A stretch of 64,000 nucleotides of DNA, taken from the NCBI RefSeq assembly GCF_004345605.1, contig NZ_SLVY01000015.1, forward strand, positions 62,001-126,000, written 5' to 3'. The translations under genes were made by a program, and so were the position numbers. This document shows, piece by piece, positions 44,402 through 57,009 of this stretch; the stretch's first letter is position 1, and each line of letters starts with the position of its first letter. The stretch is from Rhodococcus sp. SMB37. Lineage in GTDB: Bacteria; Actinomycetota; Actinomycetes; Mycobacteriales; Mycobacteriaceae. A model generated the notes under the pieces. It searched no databases, was not told the origin of the DNA, and worked only from the letters and a program-made list of their open reading frames with translations.

Positions 44402-44761
44402 ATGAACGTCTACGTGCCGATTCTGGTGCTCGGCGCAGTTGCGCTCGCGTTCGCTCTCTTCTCCGTGGTGGTGGCGAGTATCGCCGGCCCGAGTCGCTAC
44501 AACCGGGCGAAGCTCGACGCCTACGAGTGCGGCATCGACCCGACGCCGCAGCCCACCGGTGGCGGCAGATTTCCGGTCAAGTACTACCTGACGGCGATGC
44601 TGTTCATCATCTTCGACATCGAAATCGTCTTCCTGTACCCGTGGGCGATCCATTTCGATGCACTCGGGGTGTTCGGTCTGCTCGCCATGGGCCTGTTCAT
44701 GTTCAACGTGTTCGTCGCCTACGCCTATGAGTGGAGGCGGGGTGGCCTGACATGGGATTGA
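44402..44761 (+). CDS. nuoA: NADH-quinone oxidoreductase subunit A
   Basis: A 119-residue membrane subunit with three helices. The loop KLDAYECGIDPTPQPTGG and FPVKYYLTAMLFIIFDIEIVFLYPWA carry the family signatures. ATG 44402 follows GGAGGTGCC. The helices sit at the junction of the peripheral and membrane arms of complex I. It is the first gene of the fourteen-subunit operon and is separated from nuoB by 85 bp, the largest gap before nuoL. Confidence 0.95.
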   Translation: MNVYVPILVLGAVALAFALFSVVVASIAGPSRYNRAKLDAYECGIDPTPQPTGGGRFPVKYYLTAMLFIIFDIEIVFLYPWAIHFDALGVFGLLAMGLFMFNVFVAYAYEWRRGGLTWD

Positions 44762-44846
44762 CCGGATGAGCTCCGAAAAGGGCCTCATCAAATCGATTGC
44801 GCCCGAATAAGATCCCCAACCTTGTCGAAGGTGGTAAGAGTCGGAT

Positions 44847-45401
44847 ATGGGTCTCGAAGAGAAGGTCCCGAGCGGATTTCTGCTCAGCACGGTCGAAGTG
44901 CTCGCCGGCTTCGCCCGTAAAGGGTCGCTGTGGCCCGCCTCGTTCGGTCTCGCGTGCTGCGCCATCGAGATGATGTCGACTGCGGGGGGACGCTTCGACA
45001 TCGCCCGATTCGGTATGGAGGCCTTCCGAGCTTCGCCACGGCAGGCCGACGTGATGATCGTTGCCGGACGTGTCAGCCAGAAGATGGCGCCGGCGCTCCG
45101 TCAGGTCTACGACCAGATGGTCGAACCGAAATGGGTCCTGTCGATGGGGGTGTGTGCATCGTCCGGGGGAATGTTCAACAACTACGCGATCGTGCAGGGC
45201 GTCGACCACGTGGTGCCGGTCGACATATACCTGCCCGGATGCCCACCGCGTCCCGAGATGCTGATCAACGCGATCCTCGCGCTGCACGACAAGATCCAGC
45301 ACATGCCGCTCGGGGCCAACCGGGAGGACGCGGTCCGCGCGGCCGAGCAGGCAGCCCTCGCCCAGCGCCCGCTCATCGAGCTGAAGGTGCCGCGCCGATG
45401 A
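44847..45401 (+). CDS. nuoB: NADH-quinone oxidoreductase subunit B
   Basis: A 184-residue subunit holding the N2 [4Fe-4S] cluster that passes electrons to quinone. The adjacent cysteine pair is in [11 protein letters not shown], and the others are in [10 protein letters not shown] and [11 protein letters not shown]. The segment [19 protein letters not shown] is the family hallmark. AAGGTGGTAAGAG lies upstream of the ATG. It overlaps nuoC by ATGA. Confidence 0.97.
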   Translation: MGLEEKVPSGFLLSTVEVLAGFARKGSLWPASFGLACCAIEMMSTAGGRFDIARFGMEAFRASPRQADVMIVAGRVSQKMAPALRQVYDQMVEPKWVLSMGVCASSGGMFNNYAIVQGVDHVVPVDIYLPGCPPRPEMLINAILALHDKIQHMPLGANREDAVRAAEQAALAQRPLIELKVPRR

Positions 45402-46093
45402 CCGACGACCCCACACCCGATCCGGTCCCCGCGGAAGTCATTGCCCAGCGCCGCGGGATGTTCGGCATCCGCGGCAGCGGGGACACCAGTGGCTATGGCC
45501 GGCTCGTGCGCCGGATCGCCCTGCCGGGCAGCAGTCCGAGACCGTTCGGAGGTTACCTCGATGACCTCGCAGATACCTTCGAGGATGCCGTGAACGATGC
45601 GGGGTCCGGCGGATTCGAGGCCGCCGTGGAGAAGCTCGTCGTGTTCCGGGGAGAGATGTCGGTGCACGTGCGCCGCGAGCATCTCGCTTCGATCGCCCGC
45701 ACCCTGCGCGACCATCCCGCACTGCGATTCGAACTGTGCCTCGGCGTCAGCGGCGTGCACTACCCCGAGGACACCGGCCGCGAACTGCACGCGGTGTATC
45801 CGCTGATGTCGATCACCCACAACCGTCGCATCCTCGTCGAGGTCACCGCGCCCGACGCCGATCCTCACATTCCGTCGCTCCACACCGTCTACCCGACAAC
45901 GGACTGGCACGAACGCGAGACATACGACTTCTTCGGTCTCGTCTTCGACGGGCATCCGTCCCTCACCCGGATCCAGATGCCCGACGACTGGAACGGCCAC
46001 CCGCAACGCAAGGACTACCCGCTCGGCGGAATCCCCGTCGAGTACAAGGGCGCACAGATTCCGCCACCGGACGAGCGGAGGGCCTACAGTTGA
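45398..46093 (+). CDS. nuoC: NADH-quinone oxidoreductase subunit C
   Basis: A 231-residue peripheral subunit without cofactors. The family pattern [24 protein letters not shown] and [27 protein letters not shown] (quoted core [16 protein letters not shown]) is present near the C-terminus. An N-terminal extension of about 40 residues is normal in actinobacteria. It is separate from nuoD, unlike the NuoCD fusion of enterobacteria. Confidence 0.95.
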   Translation: MTDDPTPDPVPAEVIAQRRGMFGIRGSGDTSGYGRLVRRIALPGSSPRPFGGYLDDLADTFEDAVNDAGSGGFEAAVEKLVVFRGEMSVHVRREHLASIARTLRDHPALRFELCLGVSGVHYPEDTGRELHAVYPLMSITHNRRILVEVTAPDADPHIPSLHTVYPTTDWHERETYDFFGLVFDGHPSLTRIQMPDDWNGHPQRKDYPLGGIPVEYKGAQIPPPDERRAYS

Positions 46094-46107
46094 CGAACGG
46101 GGCTGCG

Positions 46108-47409
46108 ATGGAGTCGGATACAGGCACGACCGTCTACGACGCGGTGGGCCAGGACTGGGACGAGATCAGCGCTGCGGCACGTGTTGCCGGCGAAGACCAC
46201 ATCGTGGTCAACATGGGCCCGCAGCACCCGTCCACCCACGGCGTGCTGCGCCTGATACTCGAGATCGACGGTGAGATGGTGACCGAAGCCCGGTGCGGAA
46301 TCGGCTATCTGCACACCGGAATCGAGAAGAATCTCGAATACCGCAACTGGACGCAGGGCGTCACATTCGTGACTCGAATGGACTATCTGGCGCCGTTTTT
46401 CAACGAAACCGCGTACTGCCTGGGCGTCGAGAGACTTCTCGGGATCACCGACCTGATCCCCGAACGTGCGTCGATCATCCGCGTGATGCTCATGGAGCTC
46501 AACCGTATCTCGTCTCACCTGGTGGCCCTCGCGACCGGCGGCATGGAACTCGGCGCCACCACGCCGATGCTGTTCGGTTTCCGTGAACGCGAACTCGTCC
46601 TCGAGGTGTTCGAGATCGTCACCGGTCTGCGCATGAACCACGCCTACATCAGGCCCGGCGGGCTCGTGCAGGATCTCCCACCCGAGGCCGTGCCCAAGAT
46701 CCGCGACCTGCTGAAGCTCATGCCCAGCCGCCTGCGCGACATGGAGCTGCTGCTCAACGACAACCCGATCTGGAAGGCGCGGACCGAGGGAATCGGATAC
46801 CTCGACCTCACCGGGTGTATGGCGCTCGGAGTCACCGGGCCGATTCTGCGCGCCACCGGGCTGCCGCAAGATCTGCGCCGGGCACAACCGTACTGCGGAT
46901 ACGAGAACTACGAATTCGACGTCGTCACCCACACCGGAAACGATTGCTACGGCCGCTATCTGATCCGAGTGAACGAAATGTGGGAGTCGCTGAAAATCGT
47001 CGAACAATGCCTCGACCGGTTGCAGCCCGGCCCGGTGATGGTGCAGGACAGGAAGATCGCGTGGCCGGCGCAGCTGGCGCTCGGCCCCGACGGCCTCGGT
47101 AACTCGCTCGAGCACATTCGCACCATCATGGGTACCTCGATGGAGGATCTCATCCATCATTTCAAGCTCGTCACCGAAGGTATCCGGGTTCCTGCCGGTC
47201 AGGTGTACGTCGCGGTCGAGTCACCCCGTGGCGAACTCGGAGTGCACATGGTCAGCGACGGCGGTACCCGCCCCTATCGAGTGCACTACCGCGACCCGTC
47301 GTTCACGAATCTGCAGGCAGTCGCCGCGATGTGCGAGGGCGGCATGATCTCCGACGTGATCGCCGCGGTCGCGAGCATCGACCCGGTGATGGGGGGAGTC
47401 GACCGATGA
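46108..47409 (+). CDS. nuoD: NADH-quinone oxidoreductase subunit D
   Basis: A 433-residue subunit lining the quinone site. The motifs [38 protein letters not shown] and the C-terminal [14 protein letters not shown]-like end are typical. The quinone-contacting His and Tyr lie in PQHPSTHG and the following segments. ATG 46108 is used. A TTG at 46090 would overlap nuoC as TTGA and add six residues. It overlaps the next gene by ATGA. Confidence 0.96.
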   Translation: MESDTGTTVYDAVGQDWDEISAAARVAGEDHIVVNMGPQHPSTHGVLRLILEIDGEMVTEARCGIGYLHTGIEKNLEYRNWTQGVTFVTRMDYLAPFFNETAYCLGVERLLGITDLIPERASIIRVMLMELNRISSHLVALATGGMELGATTPMLFGFRERELVLEVFEIVTGLRMNHAYIRPGGLVQDLPPEAVPKIRDLLKLMPSRLRDMELLLNDNPIWKARTEGIGYLDLTGCMALGVTGPILRATGLPQDLRRAQPYCGYENYEFDVVTHTGNDCYGRYLIRVNEMWESLKIVEQCLDRLQPGPVMVQDRKIAWPAQLALGPDGLGNSLEHIRTIMGTSMEDLIHHFKLVTEGIRVPAGQVYVAVESPRGELGVHMVSDGGTRPYRVHYRDPSFTNLQAVAAMCEGGMISDVIAAVASIDPVMGGVDR

Positions 47410-49532
47410 ACACCGAACCCAGCGTGCCGGTGGTACCCGGACCGAGACCGGCCGAGCCGGTGTTCGTTCCGCTGGGACCGCGGCCGGAGGAAGACACCCA
47501 GCTCGTGCGGCCCGGCGGTCGCCGTAGTTACCCCGATGATGTCCGCGCTCGCCTCGACGCCGACGCCGCGCAGATCATCGCCCGGTATCCGCAGAGCAGG
47601 TCGGCGCTGTTGCCGTTGCTGCATCTCGTCCAGTCAGAGGACAGCTACATCACCCCGGCGGGTATCGAATTCTGCGCCGGCCAGCTCGGGCTGACCGGGG
47701 CGGAGGTGGCCGCGGTCTCCACGTTCTACACGATGTACCGCCGATCCCCGACAGGGACCTACCACGTCGGTGTGTGCACCAACGCGCTGTGCGCGACCAT
47801 GGGCGGCGACGACATCTACGCCACGCTCTGCAGCCGGCTCGGTGTGGACAACGGCGGCACCACACCCGACGGCGCACTCACGATCGAACACATCGAATGC
47901 AACGCAGCATGCGACTACGCGCCGGTGATGACCGTCAATTGGGAACTGTTCGACAATCGCACCGTCGACTCCGCGACGGCCCTCGTCGACGATCTGCTGG
48001 CCGGGTCACCACCGGACCCCACTCGCGGCGCGCCGTTACGCACCTTCCGCGACACCGCGCGCCTCCTCGCCGGATTCCCCGACAACCGTCCCGGGGCGCT
48101 CGACGCCGGGGGTAGCGCCGGCCCGGCGTCGCTCGTCGGCCTGCACCTCGCTCGCGACAGGCACATGCAGGCGCCGCCCGTGACGGACGACCCCGTCGTG
48201 CATGACGAACCACTCGACTCCACCCTGACACCCGTTCTCACCGAGCACTGGGACGACGACCGGTCCTGGACTCTCGAGGCGTATCGGCGCCACCGCGGAT
48301 ACGACGCACTGCAGATCGCACTGCGCAAGGATCCCGATGAGATCATCGACGATGTCAAACAATCCGGCCTGCGTGGACGAGGTGGGGCCGGATTCTCCAC
48401 CGGCACCAAATGGTCGTTCATTCCCCAGGGCGACGGAAAACCGCACTACCTTGTCGTGAATGCGGACGAATCGGAACCGGGCACCTGCAAGGACATGCCG
48501 CTGATGCTCGCGACCCCTCACACGCTCGTCGAAGGGGTCATCATCTCGGCGTACGCGATCCGCGCACAGCACGCCTTCATCTATCTGCGCGGTGAGGCAG
48601 TACCGGTGCTGCGCCGACTGCAGGCTGCCGTCGCCGAAGCCTACGACGCGGGATATCTCGGCCGAGACATCCTCGGATCCGGATTCGACCTCGAACTTGT
48701 GGTGCATGCCGGTGCCGGTGCGTACATCTGCGGAGAGGAGACGGCCCTGCTCGATTCCCTCGAAGGACGCCGCGGCCAGCCACGCCTGCGGCCACCGTTC
48801 CCCGCCGTCGCCGGCCTGTATGCGTGCCCGACCGTGGTCAACAACGTCGAATCCATCGCGAACGTGCCGTCGATCATCCGCAACGGCGTCGAGTGGTATC
48901 GCTCGATGGGCACCGAGAAATCCCCCGGCTACGCGTTGTTCTCCTTGTCGGGTCATGTGAACAACCCCGGCCAGTACGAGGCTCCGCTCGGCATCACCCT
49001 GCGCGAACTTCTCGACCTCGCCGGTGGTGTGCGTCCGGGGCACCACCTCAAATTCTGGACACCCGGGGGCTCGTCGACGCCGATCTTCACCGATGAACAC
49101 CTCGATGTCCCACTCGACTACGAGAACGTAGGGGCCGCCGGGTCGATGCTCGGCACCCGCGCACTGCAGATCTTCGACGACACCACGTGCGTTGTCCGCA
49201 CCGTGCTGCGGTGGACGGAGTTCTACGCGCACGAATCGTGCGGAAAATGCACTCCGTGCCGCGAGGGCACGTTCTGGCTCGAGCAGATCCTGCACCGACT
49301 CGAGCGCGGAGACGGCACCGAGGCAGATCTCGAGAAGCTGCTCGACATCGCCGACAACATCCTCGGCCGCGCCTTCTGTGCACTCGGCGACGGCGCCACG
49401 AGCCCGATCACCTCATCGCTCGCCTACTTCCGCGACGAGTACATCGCGCATTTCGAGCACGGGGGGTGCCCGTTCGACCCGGCCCTGGCAGCTCTGTCCG
49501 ATGTGCACGCGACCGGAAGGGAGTACTCATGA
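47406..49532 (+). CDS. nuoEF: Fused NADH-quinone oxidoreductase subunits E and F
   Basis: One 708-residue frame holds both subunits. Residues 1 to about 210 are NuoE, with the [2Fe-2S] ligands in [12 protein letters not shown] and [12 protein letters not shown] linker of about 50 residues follows. NuoF begins near [15 protein letters not shown] and has the NADH/FMN site in [18 protein letters not shown] and the N3 cluster ligands in [14 protein letters not shown]. No stop codon separates the parts. A GTG near 48197 could at most be an internal start. In most bacteria these are two genes. The fusion would fix 1:1 stoichiometry in the NADH-oxidising tip. Confidence 0.92.
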   Translation: MNTEPSVPVVPGPRPAEPVFVPLGPRPEEDTQLVRPGGRRSYPDDVRARLDADAAQIIARYPQSRSALLPLLHLVQSEDSYITPAGIEFCAGQLGLTGAEVAAVSTFYTMYRRSPTGTYHVGVCTNALCATMGGDDIYATLCSRLGVDNGGTTPDGALTIEHIECNAACDYAPVMTVNWELFDNRTVDSATALVDDLLAGSPPDPTRGAPLRTFRDTARLLAGFPDNRPGALDAGGSAGPASLVGLHLARDRHMQAPPVTDDPVVHDEPLDSTLTPVLTEHWDDDRSWTLEAYRRHRGYDALQIALRKDPDEIIDDVKQSGLRGRGGAGFSTGTKWSFIPQGDGKPHYLVVNADESEPGTCKDMPLMLATPHTLVEGVIISAYAIRAQHAFIYLRGEAVPVLRRLQAAVAEAYDAGYLGRDILGSGFDLELVVHAGAGAYICGEETALLDSLEGRRGQPRLRPPFPAVAGLYACPTVVNNVESIANVPSIIRNGVEWYRSMGTEKSPGYALFSLSGHVNNPGQYEAPLGITLRELLDLAGGVRPGHHLKFWTPGGSSTPIFTDEHLDVPLDYENVGAAGSMLGTRALQIFDDTTCVVRTVLRWTEFYAHESCGKCTPCREGTFWLEQILHRLERGDGTEADLEKLLDIADNILGRAFCALGDGATSPITSSLAYFRDEYIAHFEHGGCPFDPALAALSDVHATGREYS

Positions 49533-51979
49533 CCGCCGCCGCACAGACAGGTTCCGGCGACACGGCCCCCGTCGACCTGGTTACCGTCTCCATCGACGAC
49601 ACCGACGTGTCCGTCCCCAAGGGAACATTGGTGATCAGGGCCGCCGAGCTCATCGGCATCCAGATCCCGCGGTTCTGCGACCACCCGCTCCTGGACCCGG
49701 TCGGGGCATGCCGGCAATGTCTCGTCGACGTAGAGGGACAACGCAAGCCGCTCGCCTCGTGCACCACGGTCGTCACCGACGGAATGGTCGTGCGTACACA
49801 GGCCACGTCACCCGTCGCCGACAAAGCACAGCAGGGCGTGATGGAGCTCCTGCTGATCAACCACCCCCTCGACTGCCCGGTGTGCGACAAAGGTGGTGAA
49901 TGCCCGCTGCAGAACCAGGCGATGTCCAACGGCCGACCCCAAACCCGCTTCGACGACGTCAAACGCACCTATCCCAAACCGATCGCCATCTCGGCGCAGG
50001 TCCTCCTCGACCGGGAACGTTGCGTGCTGTGTGCCCGCTGCACCCGCTTCTCCGACCAGATCGCCGGCGACCGTTTCATAGACATGCTCGACCGCGGTGC
50101 TCTGCAACAGGTCGGTATCTACACCGAGGAACCGTTCGAATCGTATTTCTCGGGTAACACCGTGCAGGTGTGCCCCGTCGGAGCGCTCACCAGCAGTGCG
50201 TACCGATTCCGGGCACGGCCGTTCGATCTCGTCTCGACCCCGAGCGTGTGCGAACACTGCGCCGGAGGCTGCGCGCAACGCACCGACCACCGTCGTGGAT
50301 CCGTGATGCGCCGTCTCGCGGGCGACGACCCCGAGGTCAATGAGGAGTGGAACTGCGACAAGGGACGATGGGCGTTCACCTACGTCACCGAACCGGACCG
50401 TCTCACAGGGCCGATGATCCGCGATTCGGCGGGGATGCTGGTCCCTGCGTCGTGGCCCGCGGCGCTCACCGTCGCCGCCAGGGCTCTTGCTGCCGCCCGC
50501 GGCCACACGGGTGTGCTGACCGGCGGACGCCTCACCTGGGAAGAGTCCTATGCGTACGCGAAATTCGCGCGAACTGTGCTCGGCACCAACGACATCGACT
50601 TCCGTGCCCGCGCACACACTTCGGAGGAGACCGAGTTCCTCGGTCGCCGGATCGCAGGAACACGGATGTCCGTGACCTACGCCGACCTCGAGAAGGCGCC
50701 GGTCGTACTCCTCGCCGGCCTCGAACCGGAAGAGGAATCGCCCCTGATCTTCCTGCGCTTGCGCAAGGCGGTCCGAAAGCAGCGCGCAGCGGTGGTGTCG
50801 GTGGCGTCGTACGCAAGCCGAGGGCTGCAGAAGATGTCCGGAACGCTCCTCGATTGTGTTCCCGGTGACGAAGCCCGGGTGCTCGACGATCTGCGCTCCG
50901 GTGGATATCCGGAACTCGACGGGCAGCTGCGGGGGGACGGCGCGATCATCCTGGTGGGGGAGCGGCTCGCCACAGCATCCGGTGCGCTGGCCGCCGTCGC
51001 GCGTCTCGCCGACGAGACCGGTGCGCGCCTCGCGTGGGTGCCCCGCCGCGCGGGCGACCGAGGTGCGCTGGAAGCCGGTGCCTTCCCGACGCTCCTCCCC
51101 GGAGGCCGCGCGGTCACCGATCCCGATGCGCGGCGTGAGGTCGAATCCTTGTGGGGCTCAGATTCCGGCACACGATCGATACCTGAGAAGCCGGGCCGCG
51201 ACACCGCGGGAATCCTCGCCGCCGCGGCATCCGGGGACCTCTCCGCACTGGTGGTCGCCGGCGTCGACGTCACCGACCTACCCGACCCGCATGCCGCCCG
51301 CGACTCGATCGACTCCGCAGGGTTCGTGGTGAGCCTCGAGATCCGCCGCACCGACATCACCGACCGGGCCGATGTCGTCTTCCCGGTCGCCCCCGTCGTC
51401 GAGAAATCCGGGACCTTCCTCGACTGGGAAGGACGCGAGCGACCGTTCCCGGTCGCGCTGCCCGACACCGGGGCATTGTCCGATCTGCGCATCCTCGACG
51501 CACTTGCCGAGGCCATGGATATCCCGATCCGCCTTCCCGACGTGGCAGCGGCCAGAGCCGAACTCGTCGAACTGGGACAACAGCGTGGTACCGGCCTCGA
51601 GTTCCCCGCGGCGTCGCCGGGAGCGACGCCGAAACCTGTTTTGGGTGAGGCGGTTCTGTCGACCTGGCGGATGCTCCTCGACGCCGGACGCATGCAGGAC
51701 GGAGAACCGCACCTCGCCGGGACCGCGCGGGCGCCCGTCGCACGCCTGTCCGCCGCGACCGCTGACGAGATCGGCGTGCGCGAGGGCGACCCGCTGACGG
51801 TGTCGACGGGGCACGGTGAGATCACCCTTCCGTTGGTGATCGACACACTCCCGGATCGCGTCGTGTGGATTCCCCTCGACTCTGAGGGGTCGGAAGTACA
51901 CGAACACCTCGCCGTCGACGCGGGAGCGATCGTGCGGATCCGCGCCGCCGCGGCCGTCGGTGAGGAGGCGCAGCCATGA
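49529..51979 (+). CDS. nuoG: NADH-quinone oxidoreductase subunit G
   Basis: An 816-residue subunit carrying several iron-sulfur clusters. An N-terminal ferredoxin-like part has [18 protein letters not shown]. The His-Cys cluster region is [20 protein letters not shown], and the next is [13 protein letters not shown] with CPVGAL. A further CEHCAGGC...NCDKGRW set matches the extra N7 cluster known from E. coli and Thermus. The C-terminal part is a molybdopterin-oxidoreductase-like domain. It overlaps nuoH by ATGA. Confidence 0.96.
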   Translation: MTAAAQTGSGDTAPVDLVTVSIDDTDVSVPKGTLVIRAAELIGIQIPRFCDHPLLDPVGACRQCLVDVEGQRKPLASCTTVVTDGMVVRTQATSPVADKAQQGVMELLLINHPLDCPVCDKGGECPLQNQAMSNGRPQTRFDDVKRTYPKPIAISAQVLLDRERCVLCARCTRFSDQIAGDRFIDMLDRGALQQVGIYTEEPFESYFSGNTVQVCPVGALTSSAYRFRARPFDLVSTPSVCEHCAGGCAQRTDHRRGSVMRRLAGDDPEVNEEWNCDKGRWAFTYVTEPDRLTGPMIRDSAGMLVPASWPAALTVAARALAAARGHTGVLTGGRLTWEESYAYAKFARTVLGTNDIDFRARAHTSEETEFLGRRIAGTRMSVTYADLEKAPVVLLAGLEPEEESPLIFLRLRKAVRKQRAAVVSVASYASRGLQKMSGTLLDCVPGDEARVLDDLRSGGYPELDGQLRGDGAIILVGERLATASGALAAVARLADETGARLAWVPRRAGDRGALEAGAFPTLLPGGRAVTDPDARREVESLWGSDSGTRSIPEKPGRDTAGILAAAASGDLSALVVAGVDVTDLPDPHAARDSIDSAGFVVSLEIRRTDITDRADVVFPVAPVVEKSGTFLDWEGRERPFPVALPDTGALSDLRILDALAEAMDIPIRLPDVAAARAELVELGQQRGTGLEFPAASPGATPKPVLGEAVLSTWRMLLDAGRMQDGEPHLAGTARAPVARLSAATADEIGVREGDPLTVSTGHGEITLPLVIDTLPDRVVWIPLDSEGSEVHEHLAVDAGAIVRIRAAAAVGEEAQP

Positions 51980-53304
51980 CCGTCGGAGCATCCAGCGCCG
52001 TCGGGACCCCCACCGCCGTCAGCGCGCGCAACGTCGATCTGTCGATGTTCGGCACCGATCCGTGGTGGCTCGTGATCGCGAAGGCCATCGTGATCTTCGC
52101 GTTCCTCGTCCTGACCACGCTCGTGCTGATCCTCGCCGAACGCAAGGTCATGGCGTGGATGCAGATGCGCGTCGGACCCGACCGGGTGGGGCCCAAGGGC
52201 CTGCTCCAAACCGTCGCCGACGGTATCAAACTCGGTCTCAAGGAAGGCATCACACCCACCGGTGTAGACAAGCCGATCTACCTGCTGGCACCCGTCATTG
52301 CGACCGCGCCCGCATTCATGGCCTTCGCCGTGATCCCGTTCGGACCAGTGGTGTCGGTCTTCGGGCAACCCACCCCACTGCAGTTGACCGATCTTCCCGT
52401 CGCCGTGCTCTACATTCTCGCGGTCACCTCCGTGGGGGTCTACGGCATCGTCCTTGCAGGTTGGGCGTCCGGATCCACCTATCCGCTCCTCGGTGGGCTG
52501 CGTTCGACGGCGCAGGTGATCTCCTACGAAATCGCGATGGGACTGACCTTCGCGGCAGTGTTCCTGCTGTCCGGCACGATGTCGACCTCGGGCATCGTCG
52601 CCGCGCAGGACGGACTGTGGTTCGTCGTGCTGCTGGTTCCGTCGTTCCTGATCTATTCGGTGTCGATGGTCGGTGAAACCAACCGTGCACCATTCGATCT
52701 CCCCGAAGCCGAAGGAGAACTCGTCGGCGGTTTCCACACCGAGTACTCGTCGCTGCGTTTTGCGATGTTCATGCTCGCCGAGTACGTGAACATGATCACC
52801 GTCTCCGCGCTGTTGACCACGATGTTCCTGGGCGGCTGGCACGCGCCGTGGCCGTTCAACATGGGCGGCTGGGCGAATGCCGGTTGGTGGCCGGTGCTGT
52901 GGTTCGTCCTCAAGGTGTGGGGTGTGCTGTTCGTCTTCGTGTGGCTGCGCAGCACGCTTCCCCGCCTCCGATACGACCAGTTCATGGCGTTGGGATGGAA
53001 ACTGCTCATCCCGATCGCCGTGGTCTGGGTGATGGTCGTTGCCGTCGTGAGGCAACTCGCCGGCGACGAGGTGCTCCCGCAATCGGTGACCCTCGTCGTC
53101 GCCGGCGTGGTCCTCACCGCGATGGTGTTCGTCTATCTGATGATCCGCTCCCGCCGCCGTGATCGAGATCGCCTCGCGCCGCCCCCACCCGCCGCGGCCG
53201 ATTTCGATCCGATGGCCGGAGGATTCCCGGTTCCGCCGATGCCGGCCCCATCCGCGCAAGCCACATCCAAGGAGGCGAGCGATGCCCGAAAAATCGATGT
53301 CTGA
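51976..53304 (+). CDS. nuoH: NADH-quinone oxidoreductase subunit H
   Basis: A 442-residue membrane subunit of about eight helices that helps form the quinone chamber. Signatures include [37 protein letters not shown], then [20 protein letters not shown]. The C-terminal ~50 residues are a charged Pro-rich tail. The end overlaps nuoI by 23 bp. Confidence 0.96.
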   Translation: MTVGASSAVGTPTAVSARNVDLSMFGTDPWWLVIAKAIVIFAFLVLTTLVLILAERKVMAWMQMRVGPDRVGPKGLLQTVADGIKLGLKEGITPTGVDKPIYLLAPVIATAPAFMAFAVIPFGPVVSVFGQPTPLQLTDLPVAVLYILAVTSVGVYGIVLAGWASGSTYPLLGGLRSTAQVISYEIAMGLTFAAVFLLSGTMSTSGIVAAQDGLWFVVLLVPSFLIYSVSMVGETNRAPFDLPEAEGELVGGFHTEYSSLRFAMFMLAEYVNMITVSALLTTMFLGGWHAPWPFNMGGWANAGWWPVLWFVLKVWGVLFVFVWLRSTLPRLRYDQFMALGWKLLIPIAVVWVMVVAVVRQLAGDEVLPQSVTLVVAGVVLTAMVFVYLMIRSRRRDRDRLAPPPPAAADFDPMAGGFPVPPMPAPSAQATSKEASDARKIDV

Positions 53305-53851
53305 ACTGTTGGGTCCGCTGGCAGGTTTCGGTGTAACCCTGTCGACGATGTTCAAGAAGCCGAACACCGAGTTCTATCCCGAGGTGAAAACACCCACCGC
53401 ACCCCGCTATCACGGTCGGCACCAACTCAACCGCTATGCCGATGGACTCGAAAAATGCATCGGCTGCGAGTTGTGTGCCTGGGCGTGCCCCGCCGACGCG
53501 ATCTTCGTCGAGGGCGCCGACAACACCGATACCGAACGCTACTCGCCGGGCGAAAGGTACGGCCGGGACTACCAGATCAACTACCTTCGCTGCATCGGGT
53601 GCGGCTTGTGCATCGAAGCGTGCCCGACGCGCGCGCTGACCATGATCAACGACTACGAGATGGTCGACGACAACCGCACCGACCTCATCTACACGAAGGA
53701 CCGGCTGCTCGCGCCACTCGAACCCGGAATGCAGACCCCACCGCATCCGATGGCACCGGGAACGACCGACGACGACTACTACCGCGGCACCGTGCCGGCG
53801 CCCGACGCTCCCCGAAGCGGAGCCGGCAGCGACGAAGAGCAGGCGTCGTGA
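53282..53851 (+). CDS. nuoI: NADH-quinone oxidoreductase subunit I
   Basis: A 189-residue ferredoxin-like subunit with two CxxCxxCxxxCP motifs, [12 protein letters not shown] and [12 protein letters not shown], for clusters N6a and N6b. An amphipathic N-terminus and [21 protein letters not shown] match the family. ATG 53282 lies inside the nuoH end and follows AAGGAGGCG, a strong ribosome site. It overlaps nuoJ by GTGA. Confidence 0.96.
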   Translation: MPEKSMSELLGPLAGFGVTLSTMFKKPNTEFYPEVKTPTAPRYHGRHQLNRYADGLEKCIGCELCAWACPADAIFVEGADNTDTERYSPGERYGRDYQINYLRCIGCGLCIEACPTRALTMINDYEMVDDNRTDLIYTKDRLLAPLEPGMQTPPHPMAPGTTDDDYYRGTVPAPDAPRSGAGSDEEQAS

Positions 53852-54681
53852 CCGCCGCCGTGCTCGCGGCCGACGCGACGTCGACCGGTGAAGCGGTGCA
53901 GTTCTGGATTCTCGGCACCGTCGCGGTGATCGGGGCGCTCGGTGTCGTGGGAGCAGCGAAAGCGGTCTATTCCGCGATCTTCCTCGCCATGACCATGATC
54001 GTGCTCGCCATCTTCTACATCGCGCAGGGTGCGCTGTTCCTCGGCGTCGTCCAGGTGGTTGTCTACACGGGCGCCGTCATGATGCTGTTCCTGTTCGTGC
54101 TCATGCTGGTCGGCATCGACTCGTCCGACTCGCTCGTGGAGACCCTCCGGGCGCAACGCGTGCTCGCCATCGTGGTCGGACTCGGATTCGGGATCCTGCT
54201 CATCGGCGGTCTCGGTAATGCTGCGACCACCGCAGTAATCGGTCTCGACGACGCGAACGCGGCGGGCAACGTCGAAGCGCTCGCCGAACTCCTCTTCCTC
54301 GACTACGTGTGGGCCTTCGAACTCACCGGCGCGCTCCTGATCACCGCAACGGTCGGCGCGATGGTGCTCGCACACCGCGAACGCGTCAGGCCTCGGGAAA
54401 CGCAACGGGAACTCGCAGAGCGCCGGTTCCGGGAGGGCGGTCGGGTCACACCGCTGCCCTCGCCCGGCGTATATGCACGGCACAACTCGGCCGACGTCCC
54501 GGCCTTGTTACCCGACGGTTCCTTCTCCGACGAGTCCGTCGGCCCACTGCTTCAACGGATCGGCCGCGACTGGGGGCCTACGGATCTGGGAGTTCCCGGT
54601 CCGGCGGAGCCTCGTGATGCGGAAGGCGCGAAGGCGGACGGCCCGGCGCAGACGACCACGGGGAAGGGGGATCGGGTGTGA
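53848..54681 (+). CDS. nuoJ: NADH-quinone oxidoreductase subunit J
   Basis: A 277-residue membrane subunit with five helices. The conserved [21 protein letters not shown] (helix core [15 protein letters not shown]) contains the pi-bulge helix. The C-terminal ~95 residues are a hydrophilic tail longer than in E. coli, common in actinobacteria. It starts with GTG and overlaps both neighbours. Confidence 0.95.
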   Translation: MTAAVLAADATSTGEAVQFWILGTVAVIGALGVVGAAKAVYSAIFLAMTMIVLAIFYIAQGALFLGVVQVVVYTGAVMMLFLFVLMLVGIDSSDSLVETLRAQRVLAIVVGLGFGILLIGGLGNAATTAVIGLDDANAAGNVEALAELLFLDYVWAFELTGALLITATVGAMVLAHRERVRPRETQRELAERRFREGGRVTPLPSPGVYARHNSADVPALLPDGSFSDESVGPLLQRIGRDWGPTDLGVPGPAEPRDAEGAKADGPAQTTTGKGDRV

Positions 54682-54977
54682 ACCCGGAGAACTACCTGTA
54701 TCTGTCGGCACTGCTGTTCACGATCGGTGCATCCGGAGTGTTGCTGAGGCGCAACGCTATTGTCGTGTTCATGAGCATCGAGTTGATGCTCAACGCCGCC
54801 AATCTGGCATTCGTCACGTTCGCCCGGATGCACGGGAACCTGCACGGCCAGGTTTTTGCGTTCTTCACGATGGTCGTCGCCGCCGCAGAAGTGGTGGTGG
54901 GACTTGCGATCATCGTCACGATCTTCCGGAGCCGCCGTTCGGCGTCCGTCGACAACGCCAACCTCCTCAAGTACTGA
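54678..54977 (+). CDS. nuoK: NADH-quinone oxidoreductase subunit K
   Basis: A 99-residue three-helix subunit. The two membrane Glu residues needed for proton movement are in [17 protein letters not shown] and [15 protein letters not shown]. The GTG start overlaps the nuoJ stop (GTGTGA). A 124-bp gap precedes nuoL. Confidence 0.96.
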   Translation: MNPENYLYLSALLFTIGASGVLLRRNAIVVFMSIELMLNAANLAFVTFARMHGNLHGQVFAFFTMVVAAAEVVVGLAIIVTIFRSRRSASVDNANLLKY

Positions 54978-55101
54978 CCGTCAGGACGGTGAGTGTGACC
55001 GCGACAGCGTGTGAAGCAGCAACAACCGAAGTAGCCACAACCGAAGCAGTGACAGCCTACGAATCGGTAGCGGACCCCGCGATGGTGAGAGGACGTGCGT
55101 C

Positions 55102-56994
55102 ATGAGCTCGTCGATCTCCTCGATCATCTGGCTGATTCCGGCGCTTCCGCTCGCCGGTGCGGTGGTGCTGCTGCTGGCCGGGCGACGAAGCGATCCGTGG
55201 GGGCATCTGCTCGGATGCGCCACGGCGATCGCTTCGTTCGTGCTCGGACTCGTCGCCTTCGCCGATATGCTCGGCGCCGCCACCGCCGAAAGGACGGTGC
55301 AGGAGACCCTGTTCGTGTGGGTGCCCGTCGAGAGCCTGCAGGTCGACTTCGGGCTGCAGCTCGATCAGCTGTCGATGTGCTTCGTCCTGTTGATCACGGG
55401 GGTCGGCTCGCTGATCCATCTCTACTCGATCGGCTACATGGCGCACGACGCCGCCCGTCGTCGCTTCTTCGCCTACCTGAACCTGTTCCTCGCCGCGATG
55501 CTGCTCCTCGTGCTTGCCGACAACTTCCTCGGCCTCTATCTCGGCTGGGAAGGCGTCGGATTGGCGTCGTACCTACTCATCGGGTTCTGGCAGCACAAAC
55601 CCACCGCTGCGACCGCCGCGAAGAAGGCGTTCGTCGTCAACCGAGTGGGCGACATCGGTCTACTCGTCGCCCTCATGGTCATGTTCACGACCTTCGGCAC
55701 GCTGTCGTACGACGAGGTGTTCGCCGCAGTGCCCGCGGCGGGCGAAGGCACGACCACCGCACTCGGGTTGGCGCTGCTGCTCGCCGCATGCGCGAAATCC
55801 GCGCAGCTGCCGCTCCAGTCGTGGCTCGGCGACGCGATGGAAGGCCCCACACCGGTGTCGGCGCTCATCCACGCCGCGACGATGGTCACTGCAGGGGTCT
55901 ACCTCATCACCCGCGCGCATGCGATCTTCGACGCAGCACCCGTGGCGCAGCTCGCCGTCGTCATCGTGGGCACCGCGACGCTCCTGTTCGGTGCGATCAT
56001 CGGCTGCGCGAAGGACGACATCAAGAAGGCGCTCGCCGCGTCGACCATGAGTCAGATCGGGTACATGGTCCTCGCAGCAGGCCTCGGTCCAGCCGGCTAT
56101 GCCTTCGCGATCCTGCACCTGCTCACCCATGGATTCTTCAAGGCCGGGCTCTTCCTCGGCGCCGGATCGGTGATGCACGGGATGAACGACGAGACCGACA
56201 TGCGACGCTACGGCGGCCTGCGCGCATTCATGCCCCTCACCTTCATCACGTTCGGGCTCGGGTATCTCGCGATCATCGGTATCCCACCGTTCGCGGGTTT
56301 CTTCTCCAAGGACAAGATCATCGAAGTGGCATTCGCCGAGCCCGGCGCGAAAGGCGTGACCCTCGGCGTTGCCACACTGCTCGGCGCCGGCCTGACCGCC
56401 TTCTACATGAGCCGCGTGATGATCATGACGTTCTTCGGGGAGCGTCGCTGGCGCGGCGATGCCGATCCCCACGAATCCCCGGGCATCATGGTGTGGCCGA
56501 TGATCCTGCTTGCGGTGGGCTCCGTCGCCGCCGGTGGGCTGCTCGTTCTCGGTGGTTCGCTGCAGCATTGGCTCGAACCGGTCGTCGGATCCGTGCATCA
56601 CGAAGGTGGCCTCCCGGTGTGGCTGATCACGCTCATGACGCTCGCGGTGGTCCTGGTGGGTGTCGGGTTCGCCTACCGCGAGTACGCGACCCGGGAGATC
56701 CCCGGCACGGCTCCCGATGATGTGTCGGCGCTGACCGTCGCCGCGCGCAACGATCTCTACGGCGATGCATTCGACGAGGCCGTGTTCATGCGTCCCGGTC
56801 AGGGGATGGTGCGCACGCTTGTCGCAGTCGAGAACACCGGTGTGAACGGCGTCGTCTCCGGAGTTTCGGGTGTTGTCGGGGCGCTGTCGAGCTCGCTGCG
56901 ACGCCTGCAGACCGGCTTCGTCCGGTCGTATGCCCTGTACATGTTCGCCGGTGCGGCCGTTGTGGTCGCAGCGCTGATGCTGGTGCGGTTGTGA
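55102..56994 (+). CDS. nuoL: NADH-quinone oxidoreductase subunit L
   Basis: A 630-residue antiporter-like subunit with about fourteen to sixteen helices and the long lateral helix near the C-terminus. Conserved parts are [21 protein letters not shown] (core [15 protein letters not shown]), [35 protein letters not shown] and [17 protein letters not shown]. The Lys/Glu pair for proton pumping is retained. Confidence 0.96.
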   Translation: MSSSISSIIWLIPALPLAGAVVLLLAGRRSDPWGHLLGCATAIASFVLGLVAFADMLGAATAERTVQETLFVWVPVESLQVDFGLQLDQLSMCFVLLITGVGSLIHLYSIGYMAHDAARRRFFAYLNLFLAAMLLLVLADNFLGLYLGWEGVGLASYLLIGFWQHKPTAATAAKKAFVVNRVGDIGLLVALMVMFTTFGTLSYDEVFAAVPAAGEGTTTALGLALLLAACAKSAQLPLQSWLGDAMEGPTPVSALIHAATMVTAGVYLITRAHAIFDAAPVAQLAVVIVGTATLLFGAIIGCAKDDIKKALAASTMSQIGYMVLAAGLGPAGYAFAILHLLTHGFFKAGLFLGAGSVMHGMNDETDMRRYGGLRAFMPLTFITFGLGYLAIIGIPPFAGFFSKDKIIEVAFAEPGAKGVTLGVATLLGAGLTAFYMSRVMIMTFFGERRWRGDADPHESPGIMVWPMILLAVGSVAAGGLLVLGGSLQHWLEPVVGSVHHEGGLPVWLITLMTLAVVLVGVGFAYREYATREIPGTAPDDVSALTVAARNDLYGDAFDEAVFMRPGQGMVRTLVAVENTGVNGVVSGVSGVVGALSSSLRRLQTGFVRSYALYMFAGAAVVVAALMLVRL

Positions 56995-57009
56995 GGGGGT
57001 GAGCCGAGC

